Shown here: piece by piece, positions 1-10,411 of the stretch
Numbering within the stretch: the stretch's first letter is position 1
Layout: every line of letters begins with the position of its first letter
Assembly (NCBI GenBank): GCA_946807835.1
Contig: OX327699.1
Location: 18,216,014 to 18,280,013 of the forward strand
Source of the DNA: Ailanthus altissimus
Taxonomy: Eukaryota > Streptophyta > Magnoliopsida > Sapindales > Simaroubaceae
Length of the DNA stretch: 64,000 nucleotides
Direction: 5' to 3'
The notes under the pieces: model-generated
Seen by the model: the letters and a program-made list of their open reading frames with translations, nothing else
The model's database searches: none
What the model was told of the DNA's origin: nothing
Made by a program: the position numbers and the translations under genes

Positions 1-700
1 AAATGACAGATTTTTATTCAAATGAATCCAATCTTGCCCAATTAGGACTTTGTAGTCGCTCAGTACATTGACCACGTAAAATGGCTCATCCTTCTCAATA
101 CGACCAATTTTTACCTTGAGGGAAAAAAATCTGTCGACTGGTGTTTCACGGCCTATAAATCGATCATGATAACCTCAGAGCATTCTAAGTCGCCTTTATT
201 GATGCCTAGTTTCCTTAGCATCTTTAGAGGCAACATATTAACTATTGATTCATTATTGATCAGGATTCTCTTGTATGGCACCCCGTTGAAGTCAACCTTC
301 ACATATAGTGGCCAGATATGCCTGGTCATGTGGTCGACCGAGTAGGGTAAAGTTAAAGGTATTGGTTTATCCAGCACGTCTCTAATATGGCAAATATCGA
401 CCATATCACCATCTATGGTGGACGATTACCCAGGTTTCAATAAGAACGATTTGGGTAGTATGACCACCATGTTGATATATTGTTTAAGGGTATCCTTCTT
501 TGTTACCCACTAGTGAGGCCAATCCATTTGCTTGTCAAGATCAGAAAGATTGTCAAGGTCAACCTAGATCTCGTCATTAGCCTTGGGTAGTTCACAATTT
601 CTGTCAACCGATACCCAAACTCTCTTTTGGGGACTATCACCCCTCTTGATCGACCTTAAAAGTCGTGGTATCTCTAATGCTCTATTGCCATAGAGCTTTT
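1..700 (-). pseudogene. Ty3/gypsy retrotransposon remnant, protease region
   Basis: On the minus strand an open stretch (404 to 153) reads as the segment around a gypsy aspartic protease, with a PLYVKVDFNGVPYKRILI-like run followed by a loop in which the usual DGGA/DSGA catalytic motif is replaced by NNES, then NMLPLKMLRKLG. Downstream on the same strand (about 120 to 1) another frame gives NVLSDYKVLIGQDWIH, the segment that follows the protease in plant gypsy polyproteins. Frames shift and stops occur, so the copy is dead. It is probably the same element as the gag debris at 20.77-22.56 kb, separated by later insertions; that link is inference. Confidence 0.65.
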
Positions 701-1045
701 GTTGAAGCTTCAATTTTTGCCAATATTACTGCAGATTCATAACCGTCAATCTGAATATGGATTTATCTCTCTTATGATGCTAAAATAAAATCCTTAGTAA
801 TAATAAAACTTTATTAAAATGCAAATGATGATGTCGAAGTAGGAAATTTTTTCAATTAAAGCGTTTTAATGGTTCTTATCGGTCTTTGGTACTCGAAGAA
901 GTGTAAGATTGTTGAGTCTATTCGCTTTGGCTTTGGGTGGCCTGCTCAAGACACTTAAGTTTCTCGCGTCTCTGCATTCTCTTTTTCTAAGTCTTGGTTA
1001 GCTCAGATCAAGAAGGAATGTGTAAAACTCGATTGTTATTAATAG
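701..1045. other. Unassigned repeat-derived spacer
   Basis: No credible coding frame was seen. It lies between gypsy debris and an LTR-like block and is probably decayed retrotransposon sequence. Confidence 0.3.
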
Positions 1046-3745
1046 TGTAGATACCTAGATTTTGCTATAAAGCAATAAAAAAATCGTAGGGTTACCCGAT
1101 TTTGACCTATTTTAGAAAGATTTTTTTTATGGTGTACATGAGAGGAATGAGACCTAAATTGGTATTTCACAGTCAATTGGGTAGTCGAATGGTCATGGAA
1201 TATTTTTGAAATTTTTTTCTATTGGCTTGAAAAAGGAAATTTCAATTTAACATATGGATTCTATATAAGTGTTATGTATGGAATAAGCCCTTGTTAAGAA
1301 ATACAATCCATGCCTTTTCAAATGAACCAATGAGGAATAAGCTCATGGATTGCCAAGTTAAAGTGTAATTTTGTTAGTTTGACTAGTTTCGTCAAATAGT
1401 TAGAAATGGACTAATCATATATGCCTTCATTTCTAACCAATGGTATCTTTGATATTTAGAGTTTAGTTGAGGGAAAAATTGAACATTTTAGAGGACACTA
1501 TATAAGGTAAATAAGTACTGAAAAATTGGTCTAAATGGAAAGCAAAATTTGATATAAAAAAATGAGACTATCGGCCAAATTTGGAGACAAAAGGGGGGGA
1601 GAATTTCAACCACTTGCAAAACCATTTCCAGCAATAAATTCAAAGCTTTTTCATGATTTTCCATGCATGATCAAGTTAAAATCAAGCTAAGCTCAAGTTT
1701 CTAAGGTTAAATAGATCATGCACCAATGAAAAATCCAAGGAAATAAGTAAGAAAAGCATTATTTAGTGATTGAGGTATATGATTTATCAAGATTACTTCA
1801 ATTAATGTCTTTGTTTAAATTATTGACTTACATTTGAGTTGAATTCAAGTGTGGAGCTCAAATAAGACACCAAACTAAAGGAACTAGTAAAGTATGAATT
1901 AGGGTTTGGTGTGATTTTGGTGTAAAAACTTTAATTGAATGTTATTAGGGCATTAGAATTAAATTGACATGATTTGAATGCCAATGGAGCAAGAAATTGA
2001 GAAAAGGAATGTGTTGGATGGAAGATGGTGAATTTAGCCACTTTATGGATTTTAGGGTTTGAGTTGTATTTTGGTTCAATTATTGTGTATGAATGATTTC
2101 TTGTGTCAATTGGTTGTAATATAGATGATGAAAAATCAAGAATGAAGTAAATGGGACATAATTATCCATTCTTGGTAAGATAAGGGGCAATTATGTCCAA
2201 CCAAATTATTATACTGTTAAGCAATTTTATGGCTTCAGTTAGTGAATTAAACTGGATTGAATGACTATGAAATGGAAAATTGAGTCCATCTGAGCATTGT
2301 ACGCCAGTTAGGGCGCTTGCTAGTTTAGGTGTAATTTTAGTATTAGTAAAGGTTTTAAATGTCAGTTGTGGCATGTAGGTGAAGAAAACCAAGAGCGGTA
2401 AAAGAAGGAAAATTTTCAGAGAAGAATTGAGCTTGGAACGTTTGGTGAGTGAAAATCTATAATGGTTTATCTTTCGTTTAATATGTTTCAGTATATTAAA
2501 ATTTTATGTTTTATTGATGTTTAAATGCATAAGCATGATTTATAGTTTTTGGTATACTGTTATAATTATGAATTTCTATATTCAATTTGAGAAATAGTTT
2601 TTAAGGTTATTAAATTAGTTTTCAAAGGCCATTGGTACCCTCAGATTTATAGTGTGGTGATAGTTTAAGACCCGATCGGTATATCCCGTATGAATGGACA
2701 AATATTGGGGGGTGTGTCATTAACTCCGAGAAGTCAGGTTGTCAAGTTATGTGAGTCACTCTATGTGTACGGGTATTGTCTCGCTATATATAGGTGATAT
2801 AGAATTCTGTTGCATAACTAGTGAGATGTCTTTAGATGTCACAGTGGGTGTTGCTAGTTTAGACGCCCTGTGACCTACTCACGTTGTCCAGTGCTAGTTT
2901 AGTCGTTGCGTGATTATAGAGCTTTAGGGTTACCATTTAATGCAATTTAGAAAAAAAAATGGTCGAGCAAAAATTTTAGTAGTTTTTGAGTTGTCGAACA
3001 CATATCATTGCATTTTAATATGTACATATTAGTTACTATATTTTTACCGATTCTGTAATTATTTACAAAAATTATTAACAAAAATCGCTCGGTAAGATTT
3101 TATCAGCATATGATATTTAGAAACAGTTTTACAGTTTTATAATAGCTTGAGAAGCATGTTTTAGGCAGTAAGCAGAATTTAATGTTTATATGGAATCTTA
3201 TTTTTACTGGAAATTTTAAAAGTACTCACTGAGCTCCTTTAACTCACCCGTTTTGTATTTTATGTTTTCTAAAACATTTTTCTCGGTGTAAGCCTCAATA
3301 CATAAGTTGTTGGTTCTCCTACGTCAGATTAGTGGACCAAGTTAGACGATCATTTTGTAATTGTAAATATACTGAATAGCACCCTTTGATTTTTTGCACA
3401 GTAGTATAGATTTTGTGCATCTTGTAAATATGTTTTAAATAAACGAGAAACAGTTTCTATAATATAGTCACAGTTTTCACTTTTCATAATATTTTAATTT
3501 TATTGTTAATTACTTTTTGTGGATTGGAATGAATTTGTTGTATTGAGTTTAGATTTAATTCTGGAAGGACTGGAGTTCCTATTTTTAAGTTGAAAAAATT
3601 GTGTAAAATAGAAGTGTGATTTATTTGCAAATTTTTAGGTTTTTAGAAAAACAGAGGAAACTCTGTCCATTTTTTTTATAGAAAATTAGTAAAGTATCTT
3701 CACTGATATTCTAAGATTTAGTTAATAATAGCAAGAATTAAAAAG
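1046..3745 (+). repeat. Probable decayed LTR of a chromovirus-like retrotransposon
   Basis: A non-coding block of about 2.7 kb begins TGTAGATACC. It contains a short motif AGTACTCACTGAGCTCC (about 3220) that resembles one in the LTR of the adjacent 9.5-kb element (ACTGAGTTTTATACTC read on the minus strand). The overall look, long and non-coding with phrases typical of long Del/Tekay-type LTRs, suggests a solo or truncated LTR in plus orientation. AATAG stands just before 1046 and again at 3727-3731 and could be a target-site duplication, but the right terminus does not end in CA, so the boundary is uncertain. Confidence 0.35.
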
Positions 3746-3750
3746 GGTTC
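3746..3750. repeat. Target-site duplication GGTTC, left copy
   Basis: GGTTC directly precedes the left LTR and matches the five bases after the right LTR (13276-13280). Confidence 0.9.
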
Positions 3751-6611
3751 TGTCACGCCCCAGACCCAAAAGATCCGACACACGACATCACTTACATTCA
3801 TTCACTGCATGTGCACTCATAAATAATATTACACAAAATTTTCAACTTTCCTTCAACACAGAAATCCTTAGCAAGTTGCTAGTAAGTTCAACACTAAAAT
3901 CAACCCATAACTTAACATATAAATATAAACTTCTCTTGACCATATTTAAACATTCATTTCAATTTCTTTCAGAATTAAAACAATTGAATTATGACTGGGA
4001 CAATTAATAAACCGGAGATACGCAGAGTTTTCTCAGAGATTAACACTCTACTACGTCACCAGTAGCAACTTTGTTACCGGAAGCCCAGAATATATCCATT
4101 GCAAATTCTTACTTAAAATCATCCAATAACCACACTTTATAAAACTTAAACCAAATCCAATCCACACACAATGAAATAATGCATAAGTATTTATTCAATA
4201 GGGACAAACCAAATATCCTATCCCACGTGTCCCCAAATGAAACACACAACAACCTAGCAACTTAGGGAACCCAAGGAACAGCAGAAGCCTTGCCAAATCC
4301 GCTAAGCACACATGTACCTTATTTACCTGAAATCACCATAAACTATAATGAGTATAAAACTCAGTAAGCATACTAATTTTTCATATATCAAATACAAATA
4401 CATATATGTACACAATGCATATGTATGATATGCTGTGATCAATCAAAATCATAATCTTATCAAATCACATATCATGTAAGCGCTTACACATTCTTTCAAA
4501 ACACATAATAGGAATACCATTACTCAACTACTACTTAGTAGGACTTACATATCACATATCACATAATGAGCCAAATGTCACTCGTAGGTGACATACCGTA
4601 TGAGAGGAATAGTACAAGTGAGGTCTTTAAATCACACATATATAACGCTTATGCCCGAAGGTAAAAGCCAAACCCTCACCCTGATCATCGGTGAGTCCTC
4701 TCACATGTACCTATACGCCACCACACGAAAGTGATGACTCACACTTCCTTTAGGTACCAATAGGATCCTCCCTACATACGGAACACATAACATATACCAA
4801 TCCCGAAGGAAAGGCCACACATAAAGGCTCCACAAATCACATAAAATGCCTACTAAGTTAACAGTGAGTTCAAGTACCCTCAAATCACAAAATATTTCTC
4901 ATGGACATATTACACTTCAAAAGCTTTCTTTGTTAAACGCATCTTATTTTGGAAAGCTCACTTTCAAAAAAACACATGTATGTCCATGCTCAATGTCAAT
5001 GCTCACATTCATAAACATATATTCACATTTCATATCAAAATATACTTTGACATATCATAAACATATTCTTAACCCCATTTACAAAATCATACAAAACAAT
5101 TATTATGTTTATTGTGATTCCAGTAGTAAGTCTAGTATACTTACCTCTTAACACTTTCAGCTACAAGGCTTAAATCTCCTTAACCTATCAATAGAGATTA
5201 ATCCTTTCATAAGCCTCACAATTCACACAATATACTTTAAATAGCTTACAAAATTATACACAATGCATTTATCACATCAAATTGGTCTAAAAACTTGGTT
5301 TCTCAAAACCTGTCATTCTGACCACTTACACTTAACAAAATTTTCTAATACATCAAATGATGTCCAATTACTCCAAAATCATAATATACCATCCTTGACT
5401 CATATATCCTTCTTATATATGAATATTATATCAAAATTCCTACACAATCCATTCCATACACACCATCGAATCCAAACTACAAACCTGACAGGATCAAGAT
5501 ACTTACTGAACAGTATTCAATCTCCCAATTTTATAAACTCATATACTAACTCAAAAATTATAAAAATACCACATAATTACTCTTAACACATATCTCAGTC
5601 CATGATAAATATTTCACTTCCAAATCACTGCCAAAAGTATTTTAAAACTATTTTATTCTATATCTTTAAAAATCTGTTAATCAAATATTGCAATGAGCTG
5701 ATACACTTTAGAAATTCATAACACTTCAACCACATTGATCTAAATTCTCAATTCCGATTATATCATATTAGACATATAAAATTATCATATTCCACAAATT
5801 CATAATTTTTGAAGATCATTCAGTAGGACAAAAATTATTTTTCACTGTACTATACTGTTTACACAGGAAATTTCCAGAATTTCAGGGTCATTTTGGTAAA
5901 TTCACTATAAATTCAATTTCCAGAATTTTCAATCGATTCAAAGTCTCAGATGATCCTTAACATGTCTAATTTCATATACTCAAAATTCAAAAGCAGAATC
6001 GAATCACAACAATTTATAAAATTCTTAGATCAAGAGGTTATCCAGCAGAAATTCCACAATTCATCATGATTTATCAAACTATCTTATAAATCATCATCAA
6101 TTCTCAAATTATCATACGAAATACACATCAAATCCTCAATTATACATATTTCCAGAAATCAAAACTTAAAGAAATTAACATAATTAACACCAATAAATTA
6201 AGAAATAATTGTGATATACCTCTTAAGATCCAAAAATTCCAATTTCTTCTTCTTCTTCTTCTTCTTCTTCTTCTTCTCTTCTCTCTCCTCTATTTCTCTC
6301 TTCTCTCTCTTAAAAGGGGTAGCTCGACCTAAATGAGAGAATTAGGGTTTTAAAAGTGTATTTTTATACTAAGTGGCTAATTTTTAGTATTTACGAATTC
6401 ACCCCCAAAACTTTCAAAGTATAACAATTTGGTCCCTAAAATAATTCCAAAGTCTTGCAAATAAACCCAATACTAATAGTATATCCTTAACCTATAAAAA
6501 CACTACTAATAACAATATATAAATCAAGGATCACCCACATACAAATAAAATACGTATATTTATATATATAAATATACATATTCTTACCGGTTATGGATAC
6601 TGGTTACTACA
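3751..6611 (-). repeat. 3' LTR (left copy) of the LOG-carrying element
   Basis: This 2861-bp LTR matches the right copy at all but about four positions that I could find: the terminal TGTC versus TATC, AATTAAAAC versus AATTATAAC near 3977, TTTCCAG versus TTTACAG near 5920, and AAAGCAG versus AAACCAG near 5992. There is also one TTC unit of length difference in the microsatellite starting near 6243. ORFs of 60-107 residues inside it occur identically in both copies and have no recognisable domains, so they are treated as chance frames. Confidence 0.92.
6243..6277 (+). repeat. (TTC)n microsatellite within the LTR
   Basis: A run of about eleven TTC units. The right LTR carries one more unit (about 12903-12941), which accounts for the 3-bp length difference between the two LTRs. 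Confidence 0.85.
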
Positions 6612-6625
6612 ATTCTCCCCTCCTT
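6612..6625 (-). other. Polypurine tract of the LOG-carrying element
   Basis: The minus strand reads AAGGAGGGGAGAAT directly against the LTR start TGTAGTAACC. This is the expected position and composition of the primer for second-strand synthesis. Confidence 0.8.
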
Positions 6626-6629
6626 ATAA

Positions 6630-6810
6630 GAATTTCGTCCTCGAAATTCATAACTTAAGCACATAGATGAGGATACTTAAATCTCATTTCTTCTTCTCAT
6701 TCTCAATTTTCCTTTCCAACTGTATGGTTTATTCATAAAACATTTACAAAGCAATCTTCCTTGTATATAGGATTTGCTCATTGTGATCCAAAATCCTAAT
6801 AAATACTCAT
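6630..6810 (-). pseudogene. Relic of chromovirus pol 3' end (chromodomain tail)
   Basis: Minus-strand translation in shifting frames gives ILDHNEQILYTRKIAL (about 6796-6750) and, further on, EEMRFKYPHLCA (about 6690-6655). These correspond to the ILDHKEQVLR... and EEATWE..EMR.KYPHLF segments at the integrase/chromodomain end of plant Tekay/Del-type gypsy polyproteins, as I know the family. A frame matching the familiar NFEDEILIRRGEL stretch then runs into the polypurine tract. It is a short relic with stops and frame changes. It shows that the element once had a conventional gag-pol, most of which was lost. Confidence 0.7.
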
Positions 6811-7495
6811 TCATATGTTCGATTATCTCTAAGTTGGCTTATAGCTTAGTATATGAGAGAAGTACGAAACATTCATCCATAAAATAAACACATGACACAC
6901 ATTATGGACTTATAAAATATATACACACATATTTTTTATTCTTTTCTCTCATTCATTCAATATTTAATGGGCATCTATACACTTCACTTTTTATTCATTA
7001 AAGAATAATATAGATGTAGAATACCCATACTAATCTCTTACATAAAATTCTTAACTCTTCTAAAAATTTTAATCCCTTTAACATATAATCATACGTCATA
7101 ATATCATTCACTACCTTGATATCATTCAAAAAAAACAAATTTAGCATTTCTACGCAACTAAGTTGTCATTCAAATCAGAATATTGAAGGCATTATCTTAA
7201 ACGATCAAAAATCAACTTCAATAAAATGACCTTTAGTTCAACTGATTCTTAAACTATAGATCTCAACATTATATTTCTTATTCTAGCTCTTTAAAAAAAA
7301 ATAGTCCACCTTATTGGACATCATTTTCTCATTGAGACTGACATGCCTGCTTTTTCTAATATGCTCAGTTTCAAACAGAAAATATTCTACTAGCACAATT
7401 ACTGCGATGGCAAATATAGTTTTTCAACTATTCCTTTAACGTCATCCACGTAAAAGAAAAGGACAAAACGATTATTGATTTTCTTTCACAAAACT
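6811..7495. other. Non-coding interior before the first antisense gene
   Basis: AT-rich DNA with no credible coding frame. Its far end holds the promoter of the antisense gene starting at 7567. It may be part of the captured segment, because it does not resemble pol. Confidence 0.4.
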
Positions 7496-7505
7496 CTATA
7501 AATAG
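7496..7505 (+). promoter_or_regulatory. TATA box of the first antisense gene
   Basis: CTATAAATAG lies about 62-71 bp before the ATG at 7567, a good plant TATA position. The LOG gene in the same element has the same core at nearly the same distance. Confidence 0.6.
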
Positions 7506-7566
7506 CCTAAACCTCATAATCACTTTTCTAGCAATAAAGAAAACCAACCTTCTTACCATCTTCATA

Positions 7567-8728
7567 ATGAATCCCATTATCATAACTCCTCCTGTTCCTT
7601 TTTCTCCACCACAATTTCCAGACCTAATCAAAACCAGAACACTCCATTCCCGTGCCAAAGAATTCATCAGACACTACGCCATCTTAGCAGTCCAAGAACA
7701 CGGCCTCACAGTTCTTGGTGGCCCTTTGTTCAACTTAGAATACCCTTTCTTTCACCTGCACTATTTTTTCCCATTTTCCTAATGGTCCAAATCTGTCCTT
7801 TACTTGTTATGGTACCTATTGGATCTGTATACAATCGCCATGGAATTCCCATTACTTAGAACCGTCCAAAAATTAGAAAAATGTGATGAAGATCATCCAG
7901 CCCTGATTTTTCTCCAATGGTTTTACCCAAAGACATGGTGGATAACTAAATTTCAACACATGATTGCAACACAACACAAATGCTGCAGTCCCTAGACAAC
8001 ATCTTTGGTCTGTTTTACTTTTCCAACGAAAGGGTATGATTGTTTCAGATCATGAAATCCATTATTACCCCACTGTCAAGGATTACCTCACCTTTACCCT
8101 TTCACTAAAGGGATCAATTAAGCTCTGGCCTGAAGAAGTAATCCAGCAAAAGAGAGAACTTGAAAGAATTCTTGCTCAGGAAAATCAAATAATTCCTTCG
8201 TCTGTTTGGATCTCCCCAGAAGATGCTGCACCTTGGGAACAAGTTGAAGCTGACTTTACAGAAGACCTGAATTTTGCCAATATACTCAAATTCCAACAAA
8301 GACAAAAATATCATCTTTCACATCTCAGAAATACAGATTACTCTACTCATCATCACCATATCCCAAACATGACTTATTATGCCAGATACAAACAAGCAAT
8401 GGATAACCTTCACCAATGGCCTCAGCTAACTGTCCCGACAGAACCTACCCAATCTCAGCCAGTTGTCCCGACAGAACCTGACCAACACCAACCCAATCTT
8501 GACTTATCCCTCTTTCAAGACTCCCAACCTTATCTAACTGACACTCAAATCCAAGGGGAATCCAGCACATCCCTCATCCAGACCAGCTCACCTGCAGAAG
8601 ATCAAGATATGGTAGACCCACCTTCCACTCAGCCAGAGCCCTCATTCAATGTATGGGAACAACAACTCCATAAGTTTCTCTCTTACGGATACGAAACAGA
8701 TGAAAGCGACCAGGGAGACTCATTTTAA
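7567..8728 (+). pseudogene. Broken acidic protein gene of unknown family inside the retrotransposon
   Basis: From the ATG at 7567 the frame begins MNPIIITPPVPFSPPQFPDL and is stopped by TAA at 7780-7782. The same frame stays open to 7995 and the reading then continues one base over (7964-8728) for 254 residues. One nonsense codon and one frameshift therefore split a protein of roughly 390 residues. The first part is aromatic and hydrophobic. The middle has a charged stretch (WPEEVIQQKRELERIL). The C-terminal third is rich in Pro, Gln, Thr and acidic residues, with a duplicated VPTEP phrase, and ends in DESDQGDSF. I do not recognise the family. A TATA box upstream and AATAAA downstream suggest it entered the element as a gene with its own promoter. 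It is antisense to the retrotransposon. Confidence 0.6.
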
Positions 8729-8901
8729 CCTACATTGCTGTTTCTGTTTTTCACAGAAACTAGATCCGTGTTGTTCTATCACATCAAAGAGAGACTGACT
8801 ACTGCTTTATCTTTATGTCAAGTGTGCTTTATTTTTCTTTATGTCTGCTTTTAATCTATCGGCCAAAAATCAATGTTAAGACCACAAAAATTCTTATAAT
8901 T

Positions 8902-8907
8902 AATAAA
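8902..8907 (+). terminator. Candidate polyadenylation signal of the first antisense gene
   Basis: AATAAA about 175 bp after the stop at 8728, in otherwise non-coding DNA. Confidence 0.4.
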
Positions 8908-9251
8908 GTTAATTTGGCCTCATGTCCAAAGTCTAGTTGGTAACTTTTAAAAGTCTTCAAGTCATATATGCATTGTCGGCCATTAGTGCCAAAACGGCAA
9001 AGTCCCTAAGCCCATAAAATATGCCTTTATTTGACTTTTCTTAATCATCTTACCTAACTCATCACGCTTCCGACACAATTTTATCACACTTACATATCAA
9101 AAATATTTATTCAAATTTTGCGGCCTATTGTCCCTTATAAAATGATAAAGTAAAACTCATTCTTTTCTTTTTACCTCACAAGAATTGAGAAAAACGTATA
9201 TACTTGAACATACTTACACATATGCTCCACAGCTATTATCAATTTGTTTCT
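8908..9251. other. Spacer between the two antisense genes
   Basis: Non-coding. It includes the phrases TCGGCCATTAG and AAACGGC close together (about 8976-9000), but no clear hairpin or origin-like motif was found. Its distal part is the LOG promoter region. Confidence 0.4.
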
Positions 9252-9260
9252 CTATAAATA
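9252..9260 (+). promoter_or_regulatory. TATA box of the LOG-like gene
   Basis: CTATAAATA, about 60-69 bp upstream of the ATG at 9321. The spacing and sequence match the TATA box of the companion gene. Confidence 0.65.
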
Positions 9261-9320
9261 CATTGTTTTTGCATCCTTATACAAACTCAAAAATATTCAA
9301 AGATTAGGGTAAGCGTAACA

Positions 9321-9974
9321 ATGGAGGAAACCTCAGCTCGTCGATTCACAAAATTTTGTGTCTTTTGTGGATCCAACCCTGGAAATACTGAAGAGTTTAC
9401 AAAAGTTGCAGAAAATCTTGGTAAGGTATTAGCTGAGCGAAATATACATTTAGTATATGGAGGAGGTAACCGAGGGTTAATGGGGTCTGTGGCAAAAGCT
9501 GCACACAATAAAGGTAGTCGAGTTTTGGGTATCATTCCAAAACCTCTAGCTATTGAAAATGTTGTAGGAAAAACAATTGGGGATGAGTTACAAGTCTCAT
9601 CTATGCACGAGCGAATGGCTCAAATGCTTAGGCATGCAGATGCCTTCATAGCTCTACCAGGAGGTTTTGGGACCTTGGAGGAAAGTTTTCAAATTGTCTC
9701 ATGGGCACAATTACAAATCCACCAAAAACCCATTGGTTTGTTAAATGTTAATGGTTTTTACGACGGGTTGATATCTTTTCTTGACTATGCAGCGGGAACA
9801 CAATTCATCCCACTTCTAGCACGACGGATTCTTATTTCAGCTCCAACTGTTGATCAATTAATTGATCAATTACAGTCTTTTATTCCTCTGTCTAATCCAA
9901 CATTGCATCAATTAGATTGGTCTACTCATGACAGTCAGAAGAAGCGCAAAATAGACTTAAATCTCACTCCGTAG
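9321..9974 (+). CDS. LOG-type cytokinin riboside 5'-monophosphate phosphoribohydrolase, intronless
   Basis: The 217-residue protein covers the full length of the LOG family, which releases active cytokinin bases from their nucleotides in one step. Diagnostic motifs are present: GGGNRGLMG (47-55), MHERMAQM with the conserved Arg (95-102) and PGGFGTLEE (113-121), the nucleotide-binding and catalytic signature. VSWAQLQIHQKPIGLLN (126-142) is also typical. The start follows a TATA box by about 60 bp and no nearer ATG competes. The gene has no introns, whereas ordinary plant LOG genes have several. The tail carries a basic patch KKRK (207-210) followed by DLNLTP (212-217), which fits the DLNxxP repressor motif and is not usual for LOG enzymes. 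The frame is completely intact. It lies inside, and antisense to, a recently inserted LTR retrotransposon. Whether it is expressed or active is unknown. Confidence 0.88.
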   Translation: MEETSARRFTKFCVFCGSNPGNTEEFTKVAENLGKVLAERNIHLVYGGGNRGLMGSVAKAAHNKGSRVLGIIPKPLAIENVVGKTIGDELQVSSMHERMAQMLRHADAFIALPGGFGTLEESFQIVSWAQLQIHQKPIGLLNVNGFYDGLISFLDYAAGTQFIPLLARRILISAPTVDQLIDQLQSFIPLSNPTLHQLDWSTHDSQKKRKIDLNLTP

Positions 9975-10020
9975 CCTCTACTGTATTTTTGTTGCTGCTA
10001 TTGTTGTTGTTTTCCTTTTC

Positions 10021-10026
10021 AATAAA
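10021..10026 (+). terminator. Candidate polyadenylation signal of the LOG-like gene
   Basis: AATAAA 47 bp after the LOG stop codon, preceded by a T-rich stretch. Confidence 0.5.
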
Positions 10027-10391
10027 AGTTGTTTCAATTGATGTCTTCAATACTCAACTTCTCTATATTTTGTCATTGAGAAAATTTTCTCAATTTGCTC
10101 TATGACATGCAAATTATCATTATAAGATATTCGACATCATTCTTACTAAGCATATTAGTCACAACTTTAAAAAAAATCTAAATGGTAACATTAAGATCCA
10201 CAAGGTACCATTATCCACAACAACAACAATCTTAGCGGCTCTTGGATACTGTGTCATCTTCACAAAATCATACAAAATTTAAGGAATATGTCAAACTTTT
10301 ACACAACAAAGCTACAAATACAATCCTAAGGATTTGGCATCTGCTCGGTTCCCTTGACTCGACACTTAAAAGTCTACAGAATCATATCTTA
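10027..10391 (-). other. Leader region of the retrotransposon (minus strand)
   Basis: Non-coding DNA between the primer site and the antisense LOG gene. In element orientation it is the untranslated leader. A plus-strand frame (10242-10487) crosses the LTR border and is not considered a gene. Confidence 0.5.
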
Positions 10392-10403
10392 GCTCTGATA
10401 CCA
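10392..10403 (-). other. Primer binding site (initiator Met-tRNA)
   Basis: The minus strand reads TGGTATCAGAGC, complementary to the 3' end of plant initiator Met-tRNA. Eight bases separate it from the LTR end, slightly more than usual. Confidence 0.85.
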
Positions 10404-10411
10404 ATAAAAGC

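Noticed and set aside
4701..5586. Frames of 60, 101 and 107 residues (also at 11362-12247)
   Set aside because: They occur identically in both LTRs of one element, have no domain or promoter context, and are expected by-products of a duplicated AT-rich LTR.
7567..8728. Companion gene as a viral or pararetroviral protein
   Set aside because: No reverse transcriptase, movement or coat motif was recognised. The assignment would be guesswork.
9321..9974. LOG gene as a recent bacterial transfer
   Set aside because: Lack of introns alone does not show this. The TATA box, AATAAA and AT-rich coding are plant-like and the sequence reads as a plant LOG variant.
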